From: Algoriphagus limi
GTDB lineage: Bacteria > Bacteroidota > Bacteroidia > Cytophagales > Cyclobacteriaceae
Assembly (NCBI RefSeq): GCF_024919275.1
Contig: NZ_JANWGH010000001.1
Coordinates: 1,620,296 to 1,684,295 of the forward strand
Reading direction: 5' to 3'
Length of the DNA: 64,000 nucleotides
Shown here: piece by piece, positions 51,295 to 60,248 of the stretch
Layout: every line of letters begins with the position of its first letter
Numbering within the stretch: the first letter of the stretch is position 1
Translations under genes and position numbers: made by a program
The notes under the pieces: generated by a model
Told to the model about the DNA's origin: nothing
The model's database searches: none
The model's input: only the letters and a program-made list of their open reading frames with translations

Positions 51295-52611
51295 ATGCCT
51301 GACTCTACACATCTTTCAAATAAAGGAATCTCGGCTTCCAAAAGTCCAATGCGAATAGACCTTGAGATCTATTACGAGGCCATGGAAAACTTATACCATT
51401 CCGAAACCAACCCAGATGGAGCATTACCTATGAATGTGGCAGAAAATCATTTGTGTTGGGATATGCTTCGGAATAGAATTGAAAAAGTAACCCGAGAAAA
51501 TACCATCCCTGATTGGGTAGCAAGTTATACGGACCCAGCAGGTGCCCCAAGTTTTAGAGAGGCTACTGGCGAATTTTTTTCAAAGTTCTTGATGCATGTA
51601 CCCGTCAATCCGGATAGCTTAGCCTTTTCTGGAGGAGCCACTTCAACTATCGAGATGACCAGCTTTCTACTGGCCAACCCAGGTGATACTGCGGTCATTC
51701 CAGCTCCAAGTTATCCTGTCTACACAGGTGATATCGGCACACTGCCTGAGGTGAAGCGATTTGACCTTCAGGTTCCTTCAATGCCTCTAAGTTCAGAGTA
51801 TCAATTTGATCTACAGCTTCTACAAGATGCCAAAGAAAAAATCGAGGCAAATGGAAGTGCATTCCGAATGTTGATTTTGACCCAACCTGATAATCCAACT
51901 GGAAGAATTTATTCGGAAGATTTTCTAAGGAAAATCGCTGATTGGTGTATCGAACACCAAATCCATTTGATAGTAAATGAGATCTATGGTCTTTCCCAAT
52001 TGGATATTAAAAACCCAAGTCTTAACAAATACTATCCCGAAGTCTCTCCTTTCATTTCCTTTGGAAAGATCATGGCAGAATACCAAAGTCCATTTCTTCA
52101 TTTTTGGTATTCTTTTTCCAAGGATTTTGGAATTTCAGGATTTCGAATTGGTGTCCTCCATTCGCATAATGAAGACTTGATTCACGCCTACAGGAATGCA
52201 GGTTTGGGACATTCCATCTCCAATTATACCCAATGGGTGATTCAGGAAGTTTTGTTGGACCATGATTTTTTAAAGGCCTTTTTTAAAAGTTTTCAGCAAA
52301 AACTGACTGAGTCCTATTTAATCGTATCCCAAACTCTTCAAAATCTCAACATCCCCTTTAATCCCTCCCGAGGAAGCTTGTTCGTTTGGATGGATTTATC
52401 TGAGTTTTTGGATGAGGAAAGCTTGAAGGGTGAAGAAAAACTTTGGCTTGAGATCTACGAGAAAACCGGAATCCTGATTACTCCAACCAATGGATTTGGC
52501 CATACTGAAAAAGGCTGGTATCGGATTGTAATTACGAGTTTGAACCATGAGGAATTGAAAGTCGCGATGAAGAGATTGAGTGATTTTATTCAAATAAAAA
52601 GAAAGGGATAA
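51295..52611 (+). CDS. PLP-dependent aminotransferase, class I/II (ACC-synthase-like)
   Basis: A 438-residue fold-type I enzyme. LPMNVAENHLCWDML and YTDPAGAPSFREATGEF at the N-terminus, LTQPDNPTGRIY (about 200), VNEIYGLSQ (about 225) and the PLP lysine in YSFSKDFGISGFRIG (about 270) are conserved. The N-terminal pattern Y-x-D-P-A-G-x-P and the spacing resemble ACC synthase-like and related aminotransferases that act on free amino acids; the actual substrate cannot be read. The stop codon shares one base with the start of the next gene (TAATG), so translation is coupled to the serine hydrolase. Confidence 0.85.
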   Translation: MPDSTHLSNKGISASKSPMRIDLEIYYEAMENLYHSETNPDGALPMNVAENHLCWDMLRNRIEKVTRENTIPDWVASYTDPAGAPSFREATGEFFSKFLMHVPVNPDSLAFSGGATSTIEMTSFLLANPGDTAVIPAPSYPVYTGDIGTLPEVKRFDLQVPSMPLSSEYQFDLQLLQDAKEKIEANGSAFRMLILTQPDNPTGRIYSEDFLRKIADWCIEHQIHLIVNEIYGLSQLDIKNPSLNKYYPEVSPFISFGKIMAEYQSPFLHFWYSFSKDFGISGFRIGVLHSHNEDLIHAYRNAGLGHSISNYTQWVIQEVLLDHDFLKAFFKSFQQKLTESYLIVSQTLQNLNIPFNPSRGSLFVWMDLSEFLDEESLKGEEKLWLEIYEKTGILITPTNGFGHTEKGWYRIVITSLNHEELKVAMKRLSDFIQIKRKG

Positions 52612-53687
52612 TGAAAAAGCTTTGGTTAATCACATTATTGACTCTTTGCCTTTCTTTCCGAGGGAATAGTCAGGACTTCCAAGAAATCTTAGAAAGTGAA
52701 ATTCAAGAAAATATGCCGGGGATTTCCTTCAGTATCTTATCAGAAGATGGGAAAATTTCTTGGTCTGGCGCAGCTGGTGTCATTGATTTGGAGACCAAAA
52801 AATCATTAAGCAGCGAACATAGTTTCCGAATTGCTTCCGTCACCAAGACTTTTGTGGCAGCAAGTATACTTCGATTGATGGAAATGGATTCCCTTCAATT
52901 GGAAGATCTGCTTGCCGACCATATCAGTGAAGAACATACCAAAATTTTATCCGAAGACTACCCCATGGATCAAATTACAATTCGGCAGGTTTTGAGACAT
53001 GCTGCTGGATTTTTTGACCATACACATGCACCTGAATTTTTTGATACGATTTTACAGAATCCCAAACACGAGTGGACTCGAACTGAGCAAATCAAAATGG
53101 GAATAGAGAAAGGTGAACCAATTGGCCCTCCTGGACAGCAGTTCAGCTATTCAGATACAGGCTATATTCTTTTGGGAGAAATCATCGAAAAGTACACCAG
53201 AAAAGATTTGGATGAAGGAATAAAGGAATTAGTCGGATTGGAAAAACTACAATTATTCCGAACGGATTTTGAGCGAAAAGACCCCATAACAGACTCTCTT
53301 AGAATTCATCAATACCTTCAGGGAATGGACACTTATGGTTTCAGCCCCACCATGGATTATTACGGCGGAGGAGGTTTCCTTTCCACTACCGCGGAGCTAA
53401 CAGCTTTTTTTAAAGCACTTTTCAATAATCAAATCTTTGAAAATCCAGAAACACTGGAAATTATGCTTGAGCCGGTGGAATACGAAAAACCCGCAGCAAT
53501 GGATTACCAAATGGGGATGTACCGGGTAAAAATCAATGGAATGATGGCCTATACCCATACCGGTTTTTGGGGATCTCAGGTTCTGTACATTCCTGAAAAA
53601 GATTTGTATATGGCGGCTAATTATTCACAAGTTTGGAGAGGAAGTGCTGTCGCACCGGTTTTCTCAAAAATCTTGGATGCACTTTGA
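52611..53687 (+). CDS. Exported serine hydrolase, class C beta-lactamase family
   Basis: A 358-residue protein with a signal peptide (LITLLTLCLSFRGNSQ). The S-x-x-K motif is SVTK (RIASVTKTFVAASIL, about 80). The second motif appears as YSDTGYILLGE (Y-x-D instead of Y-x-N) and the third as HTGFWGSQ (H-T-G). These residues fit D-alanyl-D-alanine peptidase/esterase members of the beta-lactamase class C family rather than antibiotic resistance. It is coupled to an aminotransferase; the substrate may be a small ester or amide. Predicted periplasmic. Confidence 0.88.
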   Translation: MKKLWLITLLTLCLSFRGNSQDFQEILESEIQENMPGISFSILSEDGKISWSGAAGVIDLETKKSLSSEHSFRIASVTKTFVAASILRLMEMDSLQLEDLLADHISEEHTKILSEDYPMDQITIRQVLRHAAGFFDHTHAPEFFDTILQNPKHEWTRTEQIKMGIEKGEPIGPPGQQFSYSDTGYILLGEIIEKYTRKDLDEGIKELVGLEKLQLFRTDFERKDPITDSLRIHQYLQGMDTYGFSPTMDYYGGGGFLSTTAELTAFFKALFNNQIFENPETLEIMLEPVEYEKPAAMDYQMGMYRVKINGMMAYTHTGFWGSQVLYIPEKDLYMAANYSQVWRGSAVAPVFSKILDAL

Positions 53688-53823
53688 ATTCCCAATTGAT
53701 TGCTAATCTAAAAATCGAGCAATCCACTGCTCGAAATCGGACAAGCACTAGTTTAAATACAAATCCAAATCACACAAAATCAACTACTTATCAAGATGGC
53801 ATTTATCTTGATCTGAAAATAGA

Positions 53824-54015
53824 ATGATCAATTTCCTACTTTGGCTGATTCTGCTGGTTCTTTGCTGGCCAATCGCCATCATAGCATTAATCCTCTACCC
53901 TATCGTTTGGTTGATTTTACTTCCTTTTAGGCTACTAGGCTTAGCGGTAGATATCTCATTTGACCTAATAAGAAATATTTTCGCCCTTCCTTTCAGGATG
54001 CTGGGAGTGAAATAA
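53824..54015 (+). CDS. Small two-helix membrane protein
   Basis: A 63-residue protein dominated by two hydrophobic stretches (MINFLLWLILLVLCWPIAIIALI and YPIVWLILLPFRLLGLAVDI), with a final amphipathic RNIFALPFRMLGVK. It has no cytosolic domain. The start is ATG; 136 non-coding bases precede it. No family recognised. It precedes a convergent sulfatase gene. Confidence 0.6.
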   Translation: MINFLLWLILLVLCWPIAIIALILYPIVWLILLPFRLLGLAVDISFDLIRNIFALPFRMLGVK

Positions 54016-54048
54016 ATTTGATATATAAGATAAGGACTCAGAGGAAAA

Positions 54049-54070
54049 CTCGCTTAGTTTTCTAAGCGAG
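54049..54070. terminator. Hairpin overlapping the sulfatase stop
   Basis: CTCGCTTAG (54049-54057) pairs with CTAAGCGAG (54062-54070) around TTTT. The sulfatase stop codon lies inside the stem. On the minus strand a T4 follows; a moderate terminator between convergent genes. Confidence 0.55.
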
Positions 54071-55754
54071 CTTCTATTTCTTCTCGTCTAGCTTTAATTT
54101 GCTCTACTCGCTCCTTATTGATCCCAAATACTTTTCCTTCTTCTGCATCTTCCAATAATTGGTCAATATATTTCTGACTTAGCTCATTATTGTCTTTGTA
54201 TTTGACACGGAGCTCTTCCAATCTCTTGTGCAAATCTTCTCGGATTTCAGCATAAGCGGGATCGTTATAGACATTTTTCAACTCCATCGGATCCTTCTTT
54301 CGATCGATGAGTTCCCATTCATCCACGACATAATAGTAATGGATCAATTTATATTCATCTGTCACGATCGCATAGTGGCGATTGACCATATGCTCGGCAG
54401 GATACTCGTAGTAGTGATAATAAACAGCATCCCGCGTCCACTTCTCCTCATTTCCAGTAAGAATCGGGATCATGCTCTCTCCTTGCATATCATTAGGAGC
54501 AGGAATCCTCGCAGCATCCAAAAATGTCTGAGCAAAATCTAGGTTTTGTACCAAAGCATCTGAACGGCTACCTGCTTCCACCTTTCCAGGCCAAGCCACT
54601 AAAAGTGGAGTTTTGAAGGATTCATCATAGACAAATCGCTTATCAAACCAACCATGCTCACCCAAGTAAAAGCCTTGATCAGAGGTGTAAACAATGATGG
54701 TGTTTTCCATCATATCATTAGCTTCCAGATAATCCAATAGGCGACCGACATTTTCATCTACTGACTTAATCGTTCCGAGATAATCCTGCATGTATCGCTG
54801 ATATTTCCAACGCATCAAATCTTCCTCGGTCATGCTCGGATATTTGGCTTTTAGTTCTTCTGCAATTTTGCCATATACCCGTTCAAAACTTTCCCTTTGC
54901 TCTGGAGTAAAACGGTCAAAGGAATTATTAAATCGAGGCTTATCATATCCTATTTCCTCCAAGCCAATTTCATCCATAGCCTCCGGAGAAATCTTATGAT
55001 CTCCAGCCCAACTCATATGATGAAGAATGCTCATTTCCGCTTCAGCTGCCGGAGAAGTTCTTCCTGAATAGTCATCAAACAATGTTGCAGGCTCAGGAAA
55101 TGTTTTGTTGGTGAATTCATCCAAATGCCGCTCTGCCATCAACCAAGATCGATGTGGGGCTTTATGTAGATAAAAAAGCAAGAATGGATCTTCTTTCTTT
55201 CGCTCATTTTGGAGCCAATCAATCGTCATATCCGTGATAATATCCGTCACATATCCCTCCACTTTAATATTCCCTTCATTTTTAGTGATAAAATCTGGAT
55301 TGTAATAGGCTCCCTGCCCAGGTAAGATCTTAAATTGATCAAAGCCTTTTGGATTATTTCCAAAGTGCAACTTTCCAAACATCGCTGTCTGATAACCTGC
55401 ATCCTGGAAGAGTTGAGGAAAGGTCACATTGGTCGTATCAAAAGGAAAATGGTTATCGATTTTCCCATTAAGGTGACTATGCTTTCCAGTTAAAATGGTG
55501 GCTCTACTCGGTGCACAGATGGAATTGGTTACTGATGCTTGAGTAAACAACATTCCCATTTTAGCAATCCGATCAATATTTGGAGTTTCAATCAAATGAT
55601 CACTGTAAGCGGAGATCGCCTGATAAGCATGATCATCCGACATGATGAATATGATATTGGGTCGTTCTTGAGAAGTTTTTTGCTCCTCTGATTGGCAGGA
55701 AGTCAATAGTCCTACTCCCAGTAAAATTCCTAAGACAACATACGAGTTTTTCAT
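54054..55754 (-). CDS. Sulfatase (S1 type) lipoprotein, tandem copy 1
   Basis: A 566-residue lipoprotein (lipobox LLTSC, Cys20). The type I sulfatase signature SICAPSRATILTGKHSH places the formylglycine precursor at Cys80; metal ligands include FIMSDDHAY (Asp40/41) and YTSDQGFYLGEHGWFDKR (about 355). It removes sulfate esters outside the cytoplasm. It is closely similar along its full length to the next gene (e.g. identical PNIIFIMSDDHAYQAISAYS and GHFP-like blocks), differing mainly in the 210-300 region and the C-terminus. Maturation needs a formylglycine-generating enzyme, not in the window. 26 bases separate the pair. Confidence 0.92.
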   Translation of the reverse strand: MKNSYVVLGILLGVGLLTSCQSEEQKTSQERPNIIFIMSDDHAYQAISAYSDHLIETPNIDRIAKMGMLFTQASVTNSICAPSRATILTGKHSHLNGKIDNHFPFDTTNVTFPQLFQDAGYQTAMFGKLHFGNNPKGFDQFKILPGQGAYYNPDFITKNEGNIKVEGYVTDIITDMTIDWLQNERKKEDPFLLFYLHKAPHRSWLMAERHLDEFTNKTFPEPATLFDDYSGRTSPAAEAEMSILHHMSWAGDHKISPEAMDEIGLEEIGYDKPRFNNSFDRFTPEQRESFERVYGKIAEELKAKYPSMTEEDLMRWKYQRYMQDYLGTIKSVDENVGRLLDYLEANDMMENTIIVYTSDQGFYLGEHGWFDKRFVYDESFKTPLLVAWPGKVEAGSRSDALVQNLDFAQTFLDAARIPAPNDMQGESMIPILTGNEEKWTRDAVYYHYYEYPAEHMVNRHYAIVTDEYKLIHYYYVVDEWELIDRKKDPMELKNVYNDPAYAEIREDLHKRLEELRVKYKDNNELSQKYIDQLLEDAEEGKVFGINKERVEQIKARREEIEARLEN

Positions 55755-55780
55755 AAGCCTAATTTGATCTTCCGAGCTTC

Positions 55781-57469
55781 TTACTGCTCGGTGCTGAGTT
55801 TTCTGTCCTTAAATATTTTATCAAGCAATTCCTTGTTTTTACCCCCTGCGTAGGAATTGTTTTTTTGGAGATAATCCAGATACTCTTGTAGGTATCGTTG
55901 AGAAATTTCGGAATTGTCCCCATACTTTTCTCTTAAGCCATCCAATTTTTGATGCAACTCTTCTTTAATCTTTGCATAAGCGGGATCATCGTAGACATTT
56001 TTCAACTCCATGGGATCATTAATTCGATCAATCAACTCCCACTCATTGGTATCAAAATAATAATGGGTCAGCTTATACTCCTTGGTAACGATCGCATAGT
56101 GGCGCTTGACCATATGGACAGAAGGATACTCGTAATAATGATAATATACGGCGTCCCGTGTCCACTCTCCTTCTCCGGTCAGGAGTGGCAACAAACTCTC
56201 TCCTTGCATATCAGACGGTGCCTCAATGCCCGCAGCAGCTAAAAAGGTCTGCGCAAAATCAAGGTTTTGGACCATCTCATCAGTTTTGCTTCCTGCATCT
56301 ACTTTACCAGGCCAAGCCACCAAAAGTGGGGTTTTGAAACTTTCATCGTACACAAATCGCTTATCAAACCAACCGTGCTCACCTAGATAGAAACCCTGAT
56401 CAGAAGTGTAAACGATGATGGTGTTTTCCATCAAGTCATTCGCTTCTAGATAATCCAAAACGCGCCCTACATTTTCATCTACTGCCTTGATGGTGCCGAG
56501 GTAATCCTGCATATATCGCTGGTAGCGCCACCTCATTTTATCTTCTTCACTCATACTTGGGTAGGCCTTCTTGAAGTCCTCTATAACCTTATTATAAGCC
56601 TCATCCCAAACAGCTCGCTGTTCCGCATTCATCCTGCCAACCTCCCCTTCAAAAGCAGCCTTATCCCAACCTGAAGTGGGTTCTAAGCCTAGTTCATCCA
56701 TCGCTTCGGGAGTAATTTTCGAATCCCCAGCCCAGTGCATGTCTTTGAGCAAATTCATCTCCGCTTCTTTGGCAGCACGGCCTCGGCCAGAATAATCATC
56801 AAAAAGAGTAGCTGGCTCAGGAAATGTTCGCTGAGTAAACTCGGCCACATGTCTACCAGCAGGAAGCCATTCCCGATGCGGGGCTTTATGCAGATAAAAA
56901 AGCAAGAAGGGATCTTCTGCTTTTCGCTCATTCTGTAGCCAGTCCAAGGTCATATCCGTGATAATATCCGTGACATAACCCTCTACTTGAATTCTCCCTT
57001 CATTTTTGGTGATAAACTCAGGATTGTAATATTTCCCCTGGCCTGGAAGAATTTTAAACTGGTCAAAGCCTTTGGGATTATTCCCGAAGTGTAACTTACC
57101 AAACATGGCCGTTTGATATCCTGCCTCTTGGAAAAGTTGGGGGAAGGTGACATTGGTTGTATCAAAGGGAAAATGATTATCAACCTTTCCATTGATGTGT
57201 GAGTGCTTTCCTGTCAAAATCGTCGCTCTACTTGGCGCACAAATGGAATTGGTGACCGTTGCATTAGTGAAAAGCATACCCATTTTAGCGATCCGATCAA
57301 TATTGGGAGTCTCAATCAAGTGTTCGCTATAAGCTGAGATCGCTTGATAGGCATGATCATCAGACATAATGAAAATGATATTGGGGCGATCAGAAGTCTT
57401 TTTTTGCTGACAAGAAAAAGCCAAAAACAAAAGGAATAGACTTCCAAAAAGGGCTGAGATTGATTTCAT
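55781..57469 (-). CDS. Sulfatase (S1 type) lipoprotein, tandem copy 2
   Basis: The start at MKSISALFGSLFLLFLAFSC (57469) gives 562 residues and a lipoprotein signal (Cys20); a longer start at 57547 has no signal logic. The formylglycine site is Cys77 in SICAPSRATILTGK; metal motif SDDHAY and the DQGFYLGEHGWFDKR loop are intact. It is highly similar to copy 1, a tandem duplication, with divergence in the segment around 215-310 that follows PEPATLFDDYSGR and is likely part of the substrate pocket. It is probably co-transcribed with copy 1 and preceded by the receptor gene's terminator. Confidence 0.92.
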   Translation of the reverse strand: MKSISALFGSLFLLFLAFSCQQKKTSDRPNIIFIMSDDHAYQAISAYSEHLIETPNIDRIAKMGMLFTNATVTNSICAPSRATILTGKHSHINGKVDNHFPFDTTNVTFPQLFQEAGYQTAMFGKLHFGNNPKGFDQFKILPGQGKYYNPEFITKNEGRIQVEGYVTDIITDMTLDWLQNERKAEDPFLLFYLHKAPHREWLPAGRHVAEFTQRTFPEPATLFDDYSGRGRAAKEAEMNLLKDMHWAGDSKITPEAMDELGLEPTSGWDKAAFEGEVGRMNAEQRAVWDEAYNKVIEDFKKAYPSMSEEDKMRWRYQRYMQDYLGTIKAVDENVGRVLDYLEANDLMENTIIVYTSDQGFYLGEHGWFDKRFVYDESFKTPLLVAWPGKVDAGSKTDEMVQNLDFAQTFLAAAGIEAPSDMQGESLLPLLTGEGEWTRDAVYYHYYEYPSVHMVKRHYAIVTKEYKLTHYYFDTNEWELIDRINDPMELKNVYDDPAYAKIKEELHQKLDGLREKYGDNSEISQRYLQEYLDYLQKNNSYAGGKNKELLDKIFKDRKLSTEQ

Positions 57470-57553
57470 AAAGCTGGGGTTTGGATTAAATGTAAAAAAC
57501 TTAAACTCAGGAATAAACCCTTTCGGAGAATTTCCACGAAATGCCAATCAAAA

Positions 57554-57582
57554 AAAGCCATCCTGAAAATCAGAATGGCTTT
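57554..57582 (-). terminator. Terminator after the TonB-dependent receptor gene
   Basis: The stem AAAGCCATCCTG / CAGAATGGCTTT has one mismatch and is followed on the minus strand by T7. It isolates the receptor gene from the sulfatase pair. Confidence 0.8.
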
Positions 57583-57604
57583 ACCTTTTATCCACTTTTT
57601 CGAA

Positions 57605-60031
57605 TTAGAACTTCAAACCGAAGGTCAAGTAGAAAGTCCTTCCATCGGCAGGCATAATTCCTGGTCCAGGATATCCTCCCGCTCTTCTTGTGAAATAACG
57701 CTCATCGGTCAGATTGTTAATCCCCGCTTTGATGGAGTGCTGCTTCCAAATATTCCAGGATGCAGATAAATCCTGAACTTGATATGCTGGAATCAATCCA
57801 ACGGTGGAAGCTGCATTAGGAGTTACTGTGTTGGATGCATCAGAAAATGCTTCCCCAATGTCACTCAATTGCCAGGTCATAGAAAACTTACCCAAGCTAT
57901 AAGTAGCTCCAAATCGATTGATTTTTCGAGGTGCATTTTCTACTTGGTTTCCTTCCAAGTTTCGGACAGCCAACTCCCCATCACTAACAGTGGTAATTTC
58001 GAAATCACCATAAGTTGCATCAATGAAGGCCAGGGAAGCAAACAGGTGTAGGTATCCGAATCGGGAACTTTCAAAAATCGCAGTAATCGGATCAAATTCT
58101 ACATATCCCTCAAATCCCTGACTGATTGAATTCCCCAAGTTGGTTCGGAACTGATAGATGCTTCCATCCTCTCTTGCCTGCGCAATAGTACCGATTCGGT
58201 CTTGATAATTAAGTCGGAAGTATCCTACATCAAACTTCAAGGAAGGGAATACTGACCCTCTGAATCCAAAATCAAAATTATATCCTTTTGAGTCCTGCAA
58301 ATTCGGATCGATCACGTCTGTCGTAGCCGGAGGTGTCAAATCAGAAATCAACACAGGGCGATATGCTTGGGAGAAATTCGTGTAGAATTCAGCGCTTTTA
58401 CCCACATGGTACTCAGCTCCCAAACCAAACAATACAAAGCTTCTGGAGCGGGAAACTGGCTCTAAAAACTGCGGTGTTCCGTTAACTACGTTGAATTGGC
58501 CTTGATTTTCAGAAAGAATGTTTTCTACACGAAGACCTGCTGTGAAAAGCAGTTTTTCATTGAAGCGGAACACATTCTCAGCAAAAGCTGCCCAGTTTCT
58601 ATTGGTGTAATCCAACTTTCTGCTGAAATCTCCATCTGCTACTGAGAAATCCATATCAGAGCCTGTGGTCCCAACTCCACGCTGATTTCGATCAATATTT
58701 CCATTGAAATAGCGAAGTCCTGTCATCAAGGTCTGTTCCTGACCAAACAATTCATAGGAAGAGCTAAGACGGATTTCTGAACCGTATGTCGTATAATAGT
58801 CCCGATCTACTTGACGATTTCCTAGATCATCTTCCTGATTGATCGGACGCATGAAACCGACACTATTTCGCTCTGCGAAGGTTCCGAAGACTTTCCAGCT
58901 CAACTTGGTGTTTTGAGACACCAAATACTCAGCTGACAAAGCCGGAATAAACCAAGGTGTATTGAACCAGTTTCGGCTACGGGAACTCTGCTGAGAATCT
59001 TGCTCAAACTGTGCATCAGTCAAACCTCCTGGCTGCTGAGTCTCAGTAGTCATGTAGGTCATTTCATAACCCAACTTCAGTCTGTTACTTGCCGCATAAT
59101 TGACTTCTAAATGTGCATGGTCTGTATTGAAGAAGCCATTTTCTCTCCAGCCATCACCTCTTCTTTTTTGGTAATAAGCCGTATAATTCCATTTCCCCTC
59201 TGTTCCTCCGATATAATTAAAGGAGCTGAATAGGCCATTGCTTCCTACCGTATTGATTGATTCTGCAGTAAATCGAGTAGACTTGTCCGGCTTTCTCATT
59301 ACAAAGTTCATCAAACCACCGAACTGTGGTCCATATTGCAAAGAAGATGCTCCCCGGATAATTTCGATTTGCTCTACCACCTCCAATGGCGGTGTAAAAT
59401 AGGCTTCAGGATAGCCCATTGGATCTGGAGTAATATCATATCCATTCATTCGGACATTGAACTCCCAAGATCTATTTGGGCTCAAACCTCTGGAAGCCAC
59501 TCCCAATTGAATACCTGAACCATCATTTTCCCAAATGGAAATCCCTGGCGTTCTTCCGAAAACCTGACGGCTATTGTTCATCGCCAAATTGGCATCAATC
59601 TCAGCGATTCGAATCACCTCATTCTTTTTCCCTGCATTGATTCTAAAATCAGAAACTTCAGGAAGCCTATCCTGACCCAAAATCCCTCGGCTTGCTGAAA
59701 TATTAAATTCTGAAAGCAAGTACTCATCTTCTTTCAAAAGAATATCCAATTCTTTGGTCTCTCCCTCCTCAATGGAAAACTCTTGAGACCAATTCTGAAA
59801 TCCAACTAGACTCACAATCAATTGGTAGGTCCCTTTTGGGAAATCCTTCAATTCATAATTACCATTCAAGTCAGATTGAACTCCTCGAACAGTACCTTCC
59901 AACAACACAGATGCACCTTGAACAGGATTGCCTTTTTCGTCAGAAATCTTTCCTTTCAAAATATTCTTTTGTGCAAAGACTTCTGCCGAAAAGAATAGAG
60001 TGCAGATTAGGAAACCGTATACAAATTTCAT
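57605..60031 (-). CDS. TonB-dependent outer-membrane receptor
   Basis: An 808-residue receptor with signal peptide (LICTLFFSAEVFAQ). A carboxypeptidase-regulatory-like domain (about 22-110: GKISDEKGNPVQGASVLLEG, GNYELKDFPKGTYQLIVSLVGF) precedes the plug (about 140-250: NNSRQVFGRTPGISIW, IEIIRGASSLQYGPQFGGLMNFV). The 22-strand barrel follows and ends in the aromatic residue of FYLTFGLKF. The plug pattern, a single receptor without SusD partner and the FecA-like NGYDITPDPMGYPEAYFTPP suggest import of a metal chelate or other small solute rather than a glycan. A consensus promoter precedes it. Confidence 0.93.
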   Translation of the reverse strand: MKFVYGFLICTLFFSAEVFAQKNILKGKISDEKGNPVQGASVLLEGTVRGVQSDLNGNYELKDFPKGTYQLIVSLVGFQNWSQEFSIEEGETKELDILLKEDEYLLSEFNISASRGILGQDRLPEVSDFRINAGKKNEVIRIAEIDANLAMNNSRQVFGRTPGISIWENDGSGIQLGVASRGLSPNRSWEFNVRMNGYDITPDPMGYPEAYFTPPLEVVEQIEIIRGASSLQYGPQFGGLMNFVMRKPDKSTRFTAESINTVGSNGLFSSFNYIGGTEGKWNYTAYYQKRRGDGWRENGFFNTDHAHLEVNYAASNRLKLGYEMTYMTTETQQPGGLTDAQFEQDSQQSSRSRNWFNTPWFIPALSAEYLVSQNTKLSWKVFGTFAERNSVGFMRPINQEDDLGNRQVDRDYYTTYGSEIRLSSSYELFGQEQTLMTGLRYFNGNIDRNQRGVGTTGSDMDFSVADGDFSRKLDYTNRNWAAFAENVFRFNEKLLFTAGLRVENILSENQGQFNVVNGTPQFLEPVSRSRSFVLFGLGAEYHVGKSAEFYTNFSQAYRPVLISDLTPPATTDVIDPNLQDSKGYNFDFGFRGSVFPSLKFDVGYFRLNYQDRIGTIAQAREDGSIYQFRTNLGNSISQGFEGYVEFDPITAIFESSRFGYLHLFASLAFIDATYGDFEITTVSDGELAVRNLEGNQVENAPRKINRFGATYSLGKFSMTWQLSDIGEAFSDASNTVTPNAASTVGLIPAYQVQDLSASWNIWKQHSIKAGINNLTDERYFTRRAGGYPGPGIMPADGRTFYLTFGLKF

Positions 60032-60068
60032 TATTTATATTTATTTGGATTGATTTTAAATAGTGGTG

Positions 60069-60099
60069 CAAACTTATGTCTAAAATCGATACAAGACAA
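60069..60099 (-). promoter_or_regulatory. Promoter of the TonB-dependent receptor gene
   Basis: On the minus strand TTG (60099-60097), a 20-base spacer and TAAGTTTG (60076-60069) match the Bacteroidota consensus. The start site near 60062 would give a leader of about 30 bases. Confidence 0.7.
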
Positions 60100-60248
60100 T
60101 CTTTATTTGGAAAAAATCTAAATAAAATTATGCTTGATTTTATAACTTTTTAAAAATGAATAAGATAGGTTTTCAAAACCCCAGATCAGGCTCTTAAAGA
60201 AGGGAGAATCAAAAAATCCTGTATCTTAAACTTCCCAATTTCCAGCCC

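Noticed and set aside
53633-53827. Short frame after the serine hydrolase gene
   Set aside because: Starts inside the hydrolase gene in another frame and has low-complexity composition.
57605-60031. Receptor plus sulfatases as a complete SusCD-type polysaccharide locus
   Set aside because: No SusD, glycoside hydrolase or lyase gene in the window; the receptor plug looks FecA-like.
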